A stretch of 64,000 nt of DNA. Origin: Lutraria lutraria (lineage: Eukaryota; Mollusca; Bivalvia; Venerida; Mactridae). The notes below the pieces were generated by a model. The model was not told the DNA's origin, made no database searches, and saw only the letters and a list, made by a program, of their open reading frames with translations. Shown here one piece after another: positions 24,866-36,810 of this stretch (position 1 is the stretch's first letter; every line of letters starts with the position of its first letter). The stretch covers positions 13,183,479-13,247,478 of the forward strand of contig OZ026837.1 in assembly GCA_964023205.1 (NCBI GenBank). The letters are read 5' to 3'. The position numbers and the translations under genes are program-made.

Positions 24866-26510
24866 TTATCTCGGGTGTTGCCAGGGTGGCTTTTTATTAT
24901 CCTGACGCTTAAATGGTGGATGTCTCGTTCCTGAATCATATGATCTCGACACAGCCGTTGAATGCCTACAAGCATCTATTCCGGGCAATCTACCATGAAC
25001 TTGATCGGCCATATTACTGCGTTGGTGTGTATTTGTATTCGAACCATCTTTATCCCATGCGTGTGGTGATGTTTGTTTTGGCGAAAGTTCGCAAACTACA
25101 GCAAGTAAATCATCTAATTTATTGGCCATATCATCTATTTTCCTGTGTTTTACAGCATCTTTTGCTTTACTCTCTATGAGCAAATCTTTCACCTCTTTTA
25201 CATCATTAGCATTTTGTTGTAATTTTTTATTTAGCTCACCTTCGTCGAATGTTTTTTTGTCAATTAGTTCATTTTTTCCTTCAATTTCTAGTTCAAGACC
25301 TTGGACATGTAGTTTTAACTTTGCAAGTTCTTTCTCAGTTTCTTTGGTCTTTTTCCTTTCGAATTCTAAAAGCTCTTTTGTTTGCTTGTCCCCGTGACCT
25401 GCAAGTTTCTCATGCAGTATCTTTTCATTAGATTCTAAAACTTTGATTGTATATTCGTATTCGGCGATTCGCTTTAGCAAATCTGTGTTACAATTACGCA
25501 GTTGTGTGAATGTATTCTGTGAAGATCGCAGACGCATTCGTTCATTTCTCAACTCCTCTTCTCTACTCAACAACTTATACTTAAGATTTCTTAAGGACTT
25601 TCGAAGCTGTTCATTTGCTTCTTTGGACTTTTCAAGTTCTTCACGTAACCGATCGTAATCATTTAAGGTTGAAATATCAATCGCAATGATATTCGGAAAT
25701 GGTGTTATATGCAGATAACCTGAATCACTGTTAGAATTATCCCCATCCTGTAAAAACACAAAACTTTACATTAACATTTATGCCTAGCTCAGCGATGCTT
25801 TTGTATTATTTCTTTCGCTTCTTTCTTGTAAATTGTAGCATAAGTAAATGATAATTCCCCTACGAAAATACATTTCTGACAAAACAAGTCCAAAACAGTG
25901 GTAATCAGCTGGCATTGATTGTTTATCTGGCTAGAAAAATACAGTGTGATTATAATAAAAATTACAATAAAGAGTACATGTATTTATATACATATACTGG
26001 CCTCGTTTCATATATATATATATATATTGTAAAGCAATAAAGATTCTTAAAAGTATGTATTTATTAATTGATATATATTAAACTATAATTAATATACCGT
26101 AGTATGTTCAATATAATTATGTTATTTGTAAATTTATGAAGCGTTTGAACGTTATTCTTCGACGAAAAGAGCGCTGTATAAGTGTGCTATAATAATTATA
26201 ATATAAAAAATATACAAAGCTTGAATGTAGATATATAACAACGAAGTAAACACTGACATTATCAAGTGTAAGATAAAATCCATTTTAGGTCCAAAATAGT
26301 AAACTAAGGAGGTTCCATTTCAAAGTTGAATTAGACAAACTATTAAAATATGGCCGAGAATGAGTGGTCACTATAATTAGTTATAATATTAAATAGTCGC
26401 TATATGAGGGTTTACCGTTGATACAAAAAAATGTAATTAAATGTTAAATGAACAAAAAATTAACTTACCATTCCATCCTTTTTAGCTTCATCTTTGTTAA
26501 AAGACGCCAT
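24866..26510 (-). CDS. Coiled-coil protein A, two exons (307 aa)
   Basis: Exon 1 is 26469-26510 (MASFNKDEAKKDGM), followed by a consensus donor GTAAGTTA. The 721-bp intron ends in GTGTTTTTACAG, and exon 2 is 25747-24866, in phase 0, giving 307 residues. After a short Asp/Ser-rich part (DGDNSNSDSGY) and a conserved hydrophobic stretch, residues of about 45-235 form a long charged heptad-like region (for example DRLREELEKSKEANEQL, IKVLESNEKILHEKLAG). The tail is basic and Pro/His-rich with a SRSYDSGTRHPPF motif. No signal peptide, transmembrane segment or catalytic domain was seen, so it is probably cytoplasmic. It is paralogous to the gene at 31116-33324, which shares exon structure and most coil residues. 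Family unknown to me; the exon structure and coil are well supported, the function is not. Confidence 0.8.
26307..26341 (-). other. Intronic block identical in both coiled-coil genes
   Basis: Thirty-five bases starting AGGAGGTTCCATTTCAAAG are identical at 33111-33145, and similarity continues for about 100 bp more towards exon 1, while much of the rest of the introns has diverged. It lies about 130 bp downstream of exon 1 in transcript sense. It may be a conserved regulatory element, or simply a region that has escaped change since the duplication. Confidence 0.6.
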
Positions 26511-26910
26511 GTTTGTGTATTAAACTATGTACCCGTACACGCACACTAGTTATTAGTCTAATTACGCAATCTAATTGATAAGTAAAAATATGTTGTATTT
26601 TTCTTCTGCAAATGAACACTTAGAGAATTAAGCTAAATCTTTTATTCACCATATACAATGTTCAATAAGTTCGAATATCCGCAAATCATTCAGCAATAAA
26701 ATCGTTTTCAAAATTGTGAATTCAGATATCAAATTTCATACATTCATTCCTTTTACTGATCGATACGTACGTATGTATTTGTAGTATAGTGTTGACTGAA
26801 AACGAGTTTCTTTATTCATAACACATGTACACAAAGAACTAAAGCGTATTCAGGTCTGAACAAGGAAAAACATATTTAGGAAAAACATTCAGTAACTTAA
26901 TTTCAAAGCA

Positions 26911-27809
26911 CTTCACTTAATACATGTATAATAATCATTATTATGATATTTATTTTCCCGTTGGATTATGCGTTATGTTCAGTGCACATTAGGCCTCGTT
27001 AGCCCGTTGACATGTGATAGGTGGCATTGCACGAGGAGGCCGCGCGCTGATCGTGTTGCCAACACACATTTATCCGTAGACATGTTGTCCAAGAGAAATC
27101 GTACTCAAAGGAACATTCGCACGGCCCCTGCACACCAACCACTACGACCCAGAGAGGCATACCTGTCGTTGCGATTGAGACCGTTCAGGGATGTGTTTTA
27201 TTATCGCAAATCTGAATCAGGATTACAGATCATGATTGCGATTCGGTCCTTTATTTTAATCTAATCACATCATGTTCTCAAATCAGACGCAAATCTAGCT
27301 CTGACTTGACCTCGATTAAAATCAAATCAACATGGCAGAACTGACACTGACTGCAGAGGAGACACATGTTCTATGAATGGTTACGGTAACAGTTATTTTT
27401 TTATTTGTTTAAGAAGTACATATTTAAGTATTTGTTCATGAGATGGTCTTGTCAGCAGAAAATGCTGTCTAAATTCATCAAAATTGTAACGAGGAATAGT
27501 CTCCTCAAATTTATGCTTCTTGTACTGTTTTCCCTCAATTGGGCTGCAGTAATTAGATCAATTTTATTGTCGCTGCTATCTAATTGTTCGACCAAAAATA
27601 TCGACTGATCGACTCTGGAGCTGGAAAAATTGCCAGGCACACTTATGAATACGAGTATTGTCTTTGTGAGGTTGACATTTTAGTGGCCAATTTTAAAACA
27701 ATACGTCATGTCAAACTGTTTTAGTATCATCCCAGTCCTGATCAAGATTGTGTGTATAATCAAAAACATTATTTCGAAAATAAAACACACCCCAGGAGAA
27801 GAGAGCAGG
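26911..27809. other. Locally GC-rich stretch with unassigned ORF
   Basis: Around 26985-27200 composition is clearly richer than the flanks, and a plus-strand frame (26968-27264) is open for 98 codons with many Arg codons (for example RPREAYLSLRLRPFRDV). No family was recognised. It could be an old exon or a transposon remnant. Confidence 0.3.
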
Positions 27810-28125
27810 CAATGATTACATTCCCGCAACGTCGCCGTGTCTTCTCCGCGCAGTCTCTGCGCGGAAGCCGTACGGGCATCGTACGATTTCCAAGGGAAGC
27901 TTGCGGAGACTGCACGGGACCTGCACTGAAAATACACGATTTCCGTATAATCTCCACGTGGCGTCCGTACGGATTTCTCCCGGCCTTCCCATGAGAGACT
28001 GTAGAAAAAATGGCACTATGTCCGTTTATAATGTGAACACATACGCCGTAGCCCGTAGCCGTCTACGATACCTCAAAATCGCCGAGATGAATCGTAGACT
28101 AAAATATTGTTCAGGGTCCGGATCA
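27810..28125. repeat. GC-rich block with repeated CGTACG motifs
   Basis: The block contains an inverted pair CTCCGCGCAG / CTGCGCGGAA, repeated CCGTACGG, and CGTACG, all within otherwise AT-rich DNA. ORFs are open in several frames on both strands, which reflects composition rather than a gene. It is probably a dispersed repeat of unknown class; motifs at 11080-11150 are vaguely similar. Confidence 0.4.
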
Positions 28126-28139
28126 AATGTGAACTAGTC

Positions 28140-28889
28140 ATCTTATGCCTAGTTCACAAGGACACAAATCAAAAGATTGTGGGTGAGGAAGCTCAACCAC
28201 CTTTTCCTCTTTCAAAATTTCGGACTACTTCGCTCTCAAGGTCTGCCACTTTGTAAATTATATATCCCTAGAAATCTAGATTTTGTTTATATTAACGAGC
28301 CTCATTTGTAGATCAATGTTTAGTATCTGCTTTATTCATATATGATGAATTGGATGAAGTGGACGTATTTGGACGAGATATCTAGATAACGATGCTTGCA
28401 AAAACATGGAAAATTATAGATACTTTATTTCAGATCCATTAGGCCAACTGGCCCATGAGGGCAACATGTTTACAAACAAATACATTGATAACATACATGA
28501 ATGTATAAAATACATGCATAAAACAAAACAAATCTATAAATACACTCCAGGGAGAAGATATGATAATAGATGTCAAATCAGAAATAAAATAATGATAATT
28601 ACATGTATATATTATACATAAGAAGAAGTTATATTGAGATAAATCGTTGAATAATTAAATTTGTATCATTTGTTTTATACATAAAAATGCTTTAGGAACA
28701 TATATTCCCAATCTTTTAATTACATTTTCATTTTTACTTGTAATCAGTTCTATAAATTTAAACATGGTCTTTCCCAATACAACGTAGGACAAGAATGACG
28801 GGATTTTAAAAACTCCTCCGATATATATCGGATGCTATCAATAATGAATTTTTACTGTACATTTCAGACACTACAAACACATACACTAC
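28140..28889. other. AT-rich stretch with a possible retroelement tail
   Basis: At 28428-28470, TTTATTTCAG followed by AGGCCAACTGGCCCATGAGG resembles 34718-34760 (TTTATTTCGTAAATAAAGGCCACCGGCCCA). Both are followed by AT-rich 'acatac' tracts, suggesting a shared dispersed element end. No gene was seen. Confidence 0.35.
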
Positions 28890-30205
28890 TGTTTTATGCC
28901 AGTTATTTGCGTTATACTATAACGTATATGTTTATAAGTCTCTTTTTCCCCAATTATTTTGCCTTCGTCGAACATTGTTATGTTAATTATAAATAATCAT
29001 ACATCGAGGTCAACAATCGATTGTCTAAATATATTTTATGAATTTCGGTGTTGAAGAACTGATTTAATAAACTATTGACTTCGATTAATCAATTCAATTG
29101 CCACATTCTATCTGACACATTGAAGTAACTTTTTATCCAATCATTAAAATGACATTATGGTCTTATATACGCTTAATCATAGTATCAAATCACATAAAAA
29201 ACCTTGCATGGGATTAAACTAGGAAGTTTTGTAACGTACAGATTTAAGTATGCTACCTTGCGAATCATCAATGTCGTCAATAATTGTTTTAATTCATTCA
29301 AATTATCTTACTCGTCAGAAAAATATCTTATAATTCTATAGCATTATTGAATTACAAACCTTGGTATTATTTCATACATATCGAAAGACACACTTAAATA
29401 TCGCCAATTTGAATGCAGATAAATGATAAATCTACAAAACTATCAACATGTAAAAAGAAGTAATCTAAATTCCAATGTCATCAAATGGCCTCGTTCGTTA
29501 ATAATGCTTTGAAACTTTATTTGTGAATATATAAGACGACCAACGGCCCATACACATATATAATATGTACATGACATTGTATTTTACAAAGAAATATCAG
29601 AAAAGGTTAATACAATGTCAGTGCCTATGCTATAGAACATATATATATATAATAACAGAATAATCAACGTAAAACTATATGAATGGAATTAATATTTGAC
29701 AAGAAATATAAATTAGCTATGCCTCCATGCCAAGTAAATCATTGCTTTTTCTCAAACGAATAAAATAAATGCATGGCAAGATTTCTGATATCTTCAGCTT
29801 CAGTGAGTGGCATAAGCTGACAAAATTTTAAGTAGGTTGGTAATGTCGTAATATTTTTGTTCAGCGTTTAGCGCGGGTTTTAGCATACAACGGACATATT
29901 AGAACGAGAAATGAAATTCATCAGCAACAACTGTTTCACAATACAAACCGACACTTTTTCCTTTAGAAATATCATAATATCAACATGTTTCTATCATAAG
30001 ATTATGTGCAAAGAATGGAGAATTTGCCAAACATGTGCGGAATTTTAATGACTACAATCAAATTGTCACAGAGAACATGGCTGTGCCGATCCCTGCCTCA
30101 AAACCAAGGTCAGAAGATAACATTTTGAGCTAAACAGGGAGTATACAGCTGTGAAATGAGTAAATATAACTATTGACACGCACATGTTATGGGTTTGTAT
30201 CCACA

Positions 30206-30367
30206 ATGATACTCTTTTTTACGTATCTCTGCTCAATGCTTCTAAAAGATGTTAACACTATACAACTAGACATAGAAAAGCTATCTGTTGCTATCTTAGA
30301 AAAGCTATTCAATGCAGAGAGAAACTGTATGGATCCAAAGGTTAACAACTGTGTGGATGTAACGTAA
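30206..30367 (+). CDS. Candidate signal-peptide first exon
   Basis: From the ATG at 30206 the product starts MILFFTYLCSMLLKDVNT, a plausible leader, and continues IQLDIEKLSVAILEKLFNAE, a short amphipathic stretch, then two Cys. The plan of leader followed directly by a coil resembles the start of the FReD protein at 43555 (leader, then MEIQLIMDKLNDIDSKV). The frame closes after NNCVDVT; GAT|GTAACG or AAC|GTAAAAG at the end could be donors. No FReD-encoding exon follows. It lies on the plus strand inside duplication unit B, where unit A has no counterpart. Confidence 0.3.
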   Translation: MILFFTYLCSMLLKDVNTIQLDIEKLSVAILEKLFNAERNCMDPKVNNCVDVT

Positions 30368-31115
30368 AAGACAGTTATCAATACATTCCAGCAATGTTGC
30401 TGTACCATTATGGCGCCAATTAAATGCTAAAATGTAGCGCAGTTTAAATTACATGTTTATTCTTGATAAAGGCTCCGTCCGAAATATTAACATTGAGTTA
30501 ATTAAATAGTATCATATAAACATAGAATTAGCCAATTATCTTTATTTTTACAGATACCAATAATTTAACGACACATATTGAAAGTTTGTATGAATTGTTG
30601 CCCTTGTTAAAAATTAAAAAAAAAATTAAAATGCATCTTTTTCTATGATATTTGAAAAGTTTAGCATAACTCAAAAGACCGTCAGGTTAAAAATCATTCT
30701 GTACCAATTTAAAGGGTACATATTAACTAAAAACATCGTCAGTTTAAAAAATCTGAAATAAATATTTTTCACCATAGAAACATGTTTGAATTACATAGGT
30801 CATCAACAATTTTCCGCTCTTTTTGGAGATACTAGTGGTATGTAATTTTGGGCATATAGGGTATAAACAATAAGTGTTTTCCAACTTTACGTCTGGAACA
30901 TGCATTTCGAAATAACAGATCATGTAAACACAACACGTTGACATATACAAAATAAAAAAGAGTTAAAAATCATAATAAATAAGTATTATAACTATAACTA
31001 TAATAGTGTGCTGCTAGAAGCAAACGTCAGGAAATATTGTTTTGATACCAAAAGTCTACCGAAATGTGAATAAAACATATTTTAGAGAATATATCATCAA
31101 TGTATTCTTAATCGG

Positions 31116-33324
31116 TTATTTTTTCTTGTTACGTTGTACCGGTGGAAGTCTCGTTCCTCCATCATACGATTTCGACACAATCGTTGAATTTTTACGAGTA
31201 TCAACTCCGGGAAATCTTCCATCAACTTGATATGGCGTATTCGTTTTACTGCGTTGGTGTGTATTTGTATTCGTACCATCTTTATCCGATGTTTGTAGTG
31301 GCGGTATTCTTGACGAAAGGGTGCTAACTACTCTAAGTACATCATCTAATTTAGTGGACATATCATCTATTTTTCGGTCTTTTTCAGCTTCTCTTGCTTC
31401 ACCCTTTTTGAGCATTTCTTTCACCTCTTTTATATCATTAGCATTTTGTTCTAATTTTTTATTTAACTTACCCTCATCGATAGTTTTCTTGTCAATTAGT
31501 TTATTTTTTATTTCAATTTCTTGTTCAAGTTTTTGGACACGTTGCTTTATTTCTTCAAGTTCTTTCTCTGTTTCTTTGGTCTTTTTCCTTTCGCGTTCTA
31601 AAAGCTCGTTTGTTTGCTTGTCCTCGTGACCTGCAAGTTTCTCATGCAATATCTTTTCATTAGATTCTAAAACCTTGATTGTATTTTCGTATTCCTCGAT
31701 TTGCTTAAGCAAATCTGTGTTACGTTTACGCAGTTGCATAATTGTATCCTGTGAAGATCGAAAACGCCTTCGTTCATTCTTAAACTCCTCTTCACTGTCC
31801 AACAACTTCTTATTAAGCCCTCTTAAGGAAGTTCGAAGCTGTTTATTTGCTTCTTTGGACTTTTCAAGTTCTTTACGCAACCGATCAGTATCCTTCAAGG
31901 TTGAAACATCAATTGCAATAACAGTCGGAATTGGTGCTACGTGCAAATATCCTGAATCACTTTTTGAATTATCCCCAATCTATAAAAACAAAACAAAAAT
32001 ACATTAACATTTAGGCCTTACTCGACAGCTGACAAAGGTTTGACTTGCTATTGGAAAACACAGGTTAAACCAACTATAATGTTTTCATCATATAATGGCA
32101 ATGAAATGTCAGAAAATCAGATAACGATAACATTTTCTATGAAACTAACAGCTTTCATTGTTAAATTTTCATACAGTGTGTAAAAAATATGAAAAGAAAT
32201 GAAAACTTTTACCATCCGTACATAAAGATCGTTAGATTTATTGGTAACAACCTAATTATAATTTGATGCGCGTCACGTGATGTGCCATTGATAGTACAAC
32301 TAGGTCAGATGCTTTCTTTGTTATTGAAGGGTATTATTAAGTTCAACATGCAGGTAACATAAACTAATGGTTGTTATGTTCTACATGCAATTCTAGATAT
32401 ACATATTGACGGCCAATTTTAGAATTTTGAGTCAGCGTATTACAATCATTATTATATTGTATCTTGTGTATGAATGTCAAAGTGAGGTTTAATATCATGG
32501 TCTCTATTTTTCACAGTGTGTATTCCGTCAACGGAAATGGCTGTAAATATTTCCAAGCCATCTTTACCGGATTGTCCCAATATAATTGAAAAATGCTCCA
32601 CATTCAATATCAAGCAAGAAAAAGGTATTTTAGAAGTGTGTCCAGAATGGAAAAAAATGAATTCATACAGTTTTATGAATTTATGAATATACCTATAAAG
32701 TATTTAGTCAAATACGTCGTACATATTACATATGTTTAAACATGACATAAAGCATTATTTGTACATGTACTGAGATTTAACATTTGTATTTTTTATGTTG
32801 CTTTTATTACTTTAATGTAAAGCAATTGGGAAGCCAATTCTTAAAAGTATATATCCAATAAATAATATACTGCAGCCTGTTTTAATATACCGTAATTTGT
32901 TTATCTGTAATTATATGTAAATTTGTAAGAACAAAGCGCTATATAAGTATTGTACGATAATAAAAATAAAAATAACAAGAATGATACATACTTTAAGATT
33001 TATGCGAATGTACGAATAAATGTATTAAAACGAACCAAAAACTGACATAACTTCACGTATGCGAAGATAAATTCAATAAAACTTCCGTAACTTCCATACA
33101 CATTAAACTGAGGAGGTTCCATTTCAAAGTTGAATTAGACAAACTGATAACATATGACCGTAAATAAGTGATCACTTTAATAAGAAGTTATAATATTAAA
33201 TAGTCTCTATGTAAGGATTTACAGTTAATAAAACAAAAAAATAAATGTAATTAAATTTTAATGTACAGAACAAAAACCTTACCGTTCCATCATTTTCAAC
33301 TACACCTCCGTCATAAGAAGCCAT
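31116..33324 (-). CDS. Coiled-coil protein B, two exons (301 aa)
   Basis: Exon 1 is 33283-33324 (MASYDGGVVENDGT), with donor GTAAGGTTT. A 1303-bp intron ends TTGTTTTTATAG, and exon 2 is 31979-31116 in phase 0, giving 301 residues. The plan is the same as in paralog A: IGDNSKSDSGY, a hydrophobic segment (TVIAIDVSTL), then a long charged coiled coil at about 45-230 (for example ELLERERKKTKETEKELEEI, RVQKLEQEIEIKNKLIDKK), then a tail ending SYDGGTRLPPVQRNKKK. The coil and the NTNTHQRS tail motif are the best conserved parts, and heptad character is stronger than in A. There is no leader or membrane segment. Function unknown; conservation of both reading frames and splice sites argues that both copies are, or were until recently, functional. 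Confidence 0.8.
33111..33145 (-). other. Intronic block identical to 26307-26341
   Basis: Second copy of the conserved intronic block, at a similar distance (about 140 bp) downstream of exon 1. Confidence 0.6.
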
Positions 33325-33698
33325 GTTTGCGTAATAAAACTACAGGTACCTTAGCAAATATTAAAAACAAATAATCTAAAGTGACAAGTTAAAGTAGTCA
33401 TTATTTCCTACTTTTATAGAATTAAGCTTAATCTTTCATTCAGCATATACTATATTCAAGATCTTTCGAATAATCGCAAATGATTCGGCATTGAAATCAT
33501 TAAAAAATAATTGTGCATTTAGATATATTAAATATCAAACATTCATTCTTTTCATTGGTCGAAATGTACGAATGCATAATTATTTCCTTTCTTCATAATA
33601 CAAAAAGAACTACTGTTTCGGTTTGAAGAAGCAAACGTTTTTAGGAAAAACTTCCCGTAACTCAAATGCTTTACTTTATTTCAAATATTTTAAAAGAT

Positions 33699-34208
33699 TT
33701 AAAGGGGCATGCCCTGGAACTTGAAGCGTCTCGAATAGCAATCGAATTGGTATCACTTTAATGCCTAAATTAATAAATGAAAGCCCTGTAAAATATTTAC
33801 GAAATATCCCGCTAGTTTACTCAAAATACACATTTCAAGATTTACAAAACCTGCCGATTTCGTCAGTTTCACAACTCGACCCTTTCGGTATTTGTCAAAA
33901 CCAAAAACATCGCGGAAAAAATGTCAACAAACTGAAATTGTAAGTATTGCTCATGATATGTTCACTTGAAAGGCAGCGCAGATGCTCAGTTAAACTCTCA
34001 GACGAATCGGAAATATCGTTGTCGTCGATAAAAGGCTGACAGCCTTTTATTTAATCCGACATACAAATACCGACGCGCGCATTATAGGGTCATTTTTGGA
34101 CGCACATTCTTCTTTGACTTTTCGGTAATAATTGGTTTTACAAGTGACAAATGCATGTTTTGGTGAACGAAAAGCAAGACACAGCGGTTCCTGGGCATGC
34201 CCTTTTAA
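33699..34208. mobile_element. MITE with TTAA ends and GGGCATGCCC termini (family 3)
   Basis: The left end TTAAAGGGGCATGCCCTGGA and the right end TCCTGGGCATGCCCTTTTAA are inverted copies, about 22 bp with two mismatches; total length 510 bp. The interior has no conserved ORF. TTAA is part of both outer ends, as in the other two MITE families here. Confidence 0.82.
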
Positions 34209-35855
34209 CACTTGACTATATTGTTTAAGATTCGCATCCAATACAAGTATATTGAATAAATATCAATTAGATTTAAATCTAAAAGAAATATAATGAAAAT
34301 GATAAAAAAATCAATAGTTTACGCATTTTCCCATATAAAGCTGTTCATCTGTATCACTTACTTTGTCCTGCACAAATTCTAGTTACTGTATCGTGCTATA
34401 ATTACGTGTTGGGTTATTGTCGTTGGCAATGACCACATGGAACGTGGGCATCTTACTGTATATTTCATAGGCAGCGTGTGCATTTTCAACAAAGGGAAGT
34501 AAGTCAACTACGTACAGGAAACGCACAAACCGAGCAACTCGAAAGCAAGGGAAGTTGTTCTGGTCATATATTAATGTTTGATTCTCTTTACAGTAACATG
34601 AAGCTACCAAACCGAACACGTGCATACATTTCTTTATATGTAAGATCCGATTCTTGTCAGACAATGTGCCGCTTTAGCGTCGGACGTTGGAATCTTTCGA
34701 GAAAAAGTTTTTTTAAGTTTACAAGTTTATTTCGTAAATAAAGGCCACCGGCCCAAAATACATACAAATATATACATGTTCACAAAGTTATTTAATATAT
34801 ATTGTTGTGTCCACAACAAATTTTAAGAAAAAGTCTCAAGGAGACTGAACAAAAGTATAAGCATATAACGATGTACCATGTTCTCATGAATAGGAAATAT
34901 GTCAACCATTTCTCACCAAAGTTAAAATATGAATACGTTTCTACAAATGTAAATTGTCTAATTTGTTCGAGGCCGGCTACGGAACCATTTTTCTTTCCGG
35001 TTCGTTAGCGTTAAACAGGCCACACAACGTATGGTTAAACGATGCAATTACATGACTGTTCGCCTCATATGACTCTGTCTGTTAATAATATCAAACAAAC
35101 ACGCAAACATTCTTATAATTACATAACTTCCATGTATCGATACACTTAATATCTTTACTATTTCACTGAATAATTGTAATATTTGACTTAATTTTAAGGA
35201 TTGTTATTTATGTAATATTTAGCTTGTGTGTGACACATAATAATACATAAAAGTCACACGTCTGGCTCCTCCGTCATTATGACAAATAACGTAAAATGGC
35301 AATTATCACGTTTGTTTACTGTACCGTGGAGTAAGCCATTAGCATTTCACCTTATTTATGCTTTTCCTTTGCGTTAATTATATATTAAACAAGTCATATG
35401 TTTATTATTTTATCAAACTTTATATATTTTAAAAATGCTTCGATAATGTCTGTGAAGAACAAACAATGGGAACTTTGTAAGTAAACCAAAATGAAGTATT
35501 CGATCAATAAATAACTCGTATCCAGAATTTTACTATCCAAAATAAAAACGTCCTCTTTGTTTATCTTCCCATTATTTGTATTTAATAAAGTTTTCCCTTT
35601 AATTACAATGCCTCTGGTAAAGACCTGGTGGCAAAAATAATTACTTATTATTTACATGCCAATAAGAAGCAATTTCGAATTGGGGGAGACTAGTTATAGA
35701 TACGTAGAAGGGGGAATAGCACCCGTTAGTTACCATTACAGTCAAAATTTCTGGGGGAGCTAATTACCTCACTCATCAACCCACTCCTGATATTTCATAC
35801 TCATATTTCACTATAGCCATCCCAATTGAAATAAAAATGGTGTAATCGGGGCAGA
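34209..35855. other. Intergenic stretch
   Basis: Contains the possible retroelement tail near 34718-34790. Short ORFs carry no family signal. Confidence 0.35.
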
Positions 35856-36200
35856 TTCAATAGTCAAACTTGTGTAAGCGGTCACCTCCGAATAAAGGCC
35901 TCCCTGAGGATAATGGCTATTCCTATAAAACACTCATTAATTATTTAGTACACATTTCAATCCGAACATTGGCCAACTGTCAATAAAGGCCACATAACAT
36001 TTTCCCAATGGTTTCATCATGATAATAAAGCCCGTGTTAGCGCGGCCACCTTCTTAAAAAGCTATCTAATGAATAAAGTCCATTCGATGCAAAACCGTCA
36101 TTGATTATTTCGAACAAAATGCCCTTCCAATAAAAGCCATCTGTCAATAAATGTACCATGTTATTCTTAACAGGAGACATTTGGGTAAAACATTTTCGGT
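35856..36200 (+). repeat. Dispersed 'AATAAAGGCC' repeat
   Basis: Loosely repeated modules of AATAAAGGCC or AATAAAGCC followed by CACC/CATC occur at intervals of roughly 40-90 bp. Its start (ATAGTCAAACTTGTGT, then CACCTCCGAATAAAGGCC) matches the reverse complement of 42378-42445, a second copy. I associate such modules with bivalve repeats. Confidence 0.6.
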
Positions 36201-36696
36201 CCGATCCGTTACTTATGTCGGTGCTTGGCTCTACGGCGAGAGACCCTTAGTTCCAAATGCAACATTTCCATGCATTTATTTTTATCTTTTCAGTGCAATA
36301 TGAAATGAAAAGACAGGTTCTTGTATCTCTAATCGTTTACATACAAAGGCCAAGAAGTACGCGGGATTTGAAATTTTTGCATTGTGATAGAATACCTTCA
36401 TAGCTTTTAGTTTACATACGTTTACTTTCTGTATACATTAACTTTGGTTTTATATGTTATTATGATGTAATTCATACAGTTACGTGTTCTGTTCGATATA
36501 GGTAAACATACGTTAGTTAAACGTATCTAAGTTATCTTTAATATTTATAACTATATATACCTTTCCATGTATCTTACATATTTTGTTTTGTGTTTGTTTG
36601 TATCTTTGTAATTATGCATTTGTTTTTATCCATTGGACTATAAAAGTCTATGAGATTTATATGTAATGAAGATCTATGTATTATATAGTTATTAAA
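36201..36696. other. AT-rich stretch
   Basis: Nothing was recognised. Confidence 0.35.
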
Positions 36697-36810
36697 TAGT
36701 GAGCCATTGAATATGATGTGATATTCATTGGCAGAATGTAATATGGACCGAGGCGTAGCCGAGTATGGTATTCGGCCGGTGAATATCACATACTATTTAA
36801 TGGCTCACTA
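36697..36810. mobile_element. 114-bp MITE-like inverted repeat
   Basis: Arms of about 36 bp begin TAGTGAGCCATT and end AATGGCTCACTA, with GTGATATTCA / TGAATATCAC further in. The loop contains ACCGAGGCGTAGCCGAGTAT and its near-complement. A TA at each outer edge could be a TA target duplication of mariner type, but it could equally be part of the repeat. Confidence 0.8.

Larger units (their letters stand above)
23430..26910. repeat. Segmental duplication, unit A
   Basis: This unit and 28890-33670 align in blocks in the same order and orientation: a 3'-side flank (GTTGCCTTCGTAAAACAT against TTTGCCTTCGTCGAACAT, then CATGCTTAATCATGGT against ACGCTTAATCATAGT), a coiled-coil gene on the minus strand, its intron and its 5' flank (TTTAGGAAAAAC). 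The boundaries are approximate. Unit A also contains a truncated SINE. Confidence 0.75.
28890..33670. repeat. Segmental duplication, unit B
   Basis: Second copy of the unit at 23430-26910. It is longer because its 3' flank (about 29.3-31.0 kb) and intron carry additional sequence. Divergence between A and B is substantial outside exons, so the duplication is not recent. Confidence 0.75.

Noticed and set aside
25122..25658. Plus-strand ORFs opposite the coiled-coil genes (also 31321-32007)
   Set aside because: Antisense shadows of the coil-coding exons; Ser/Phe-rich because they complement Lys/Glu codons.
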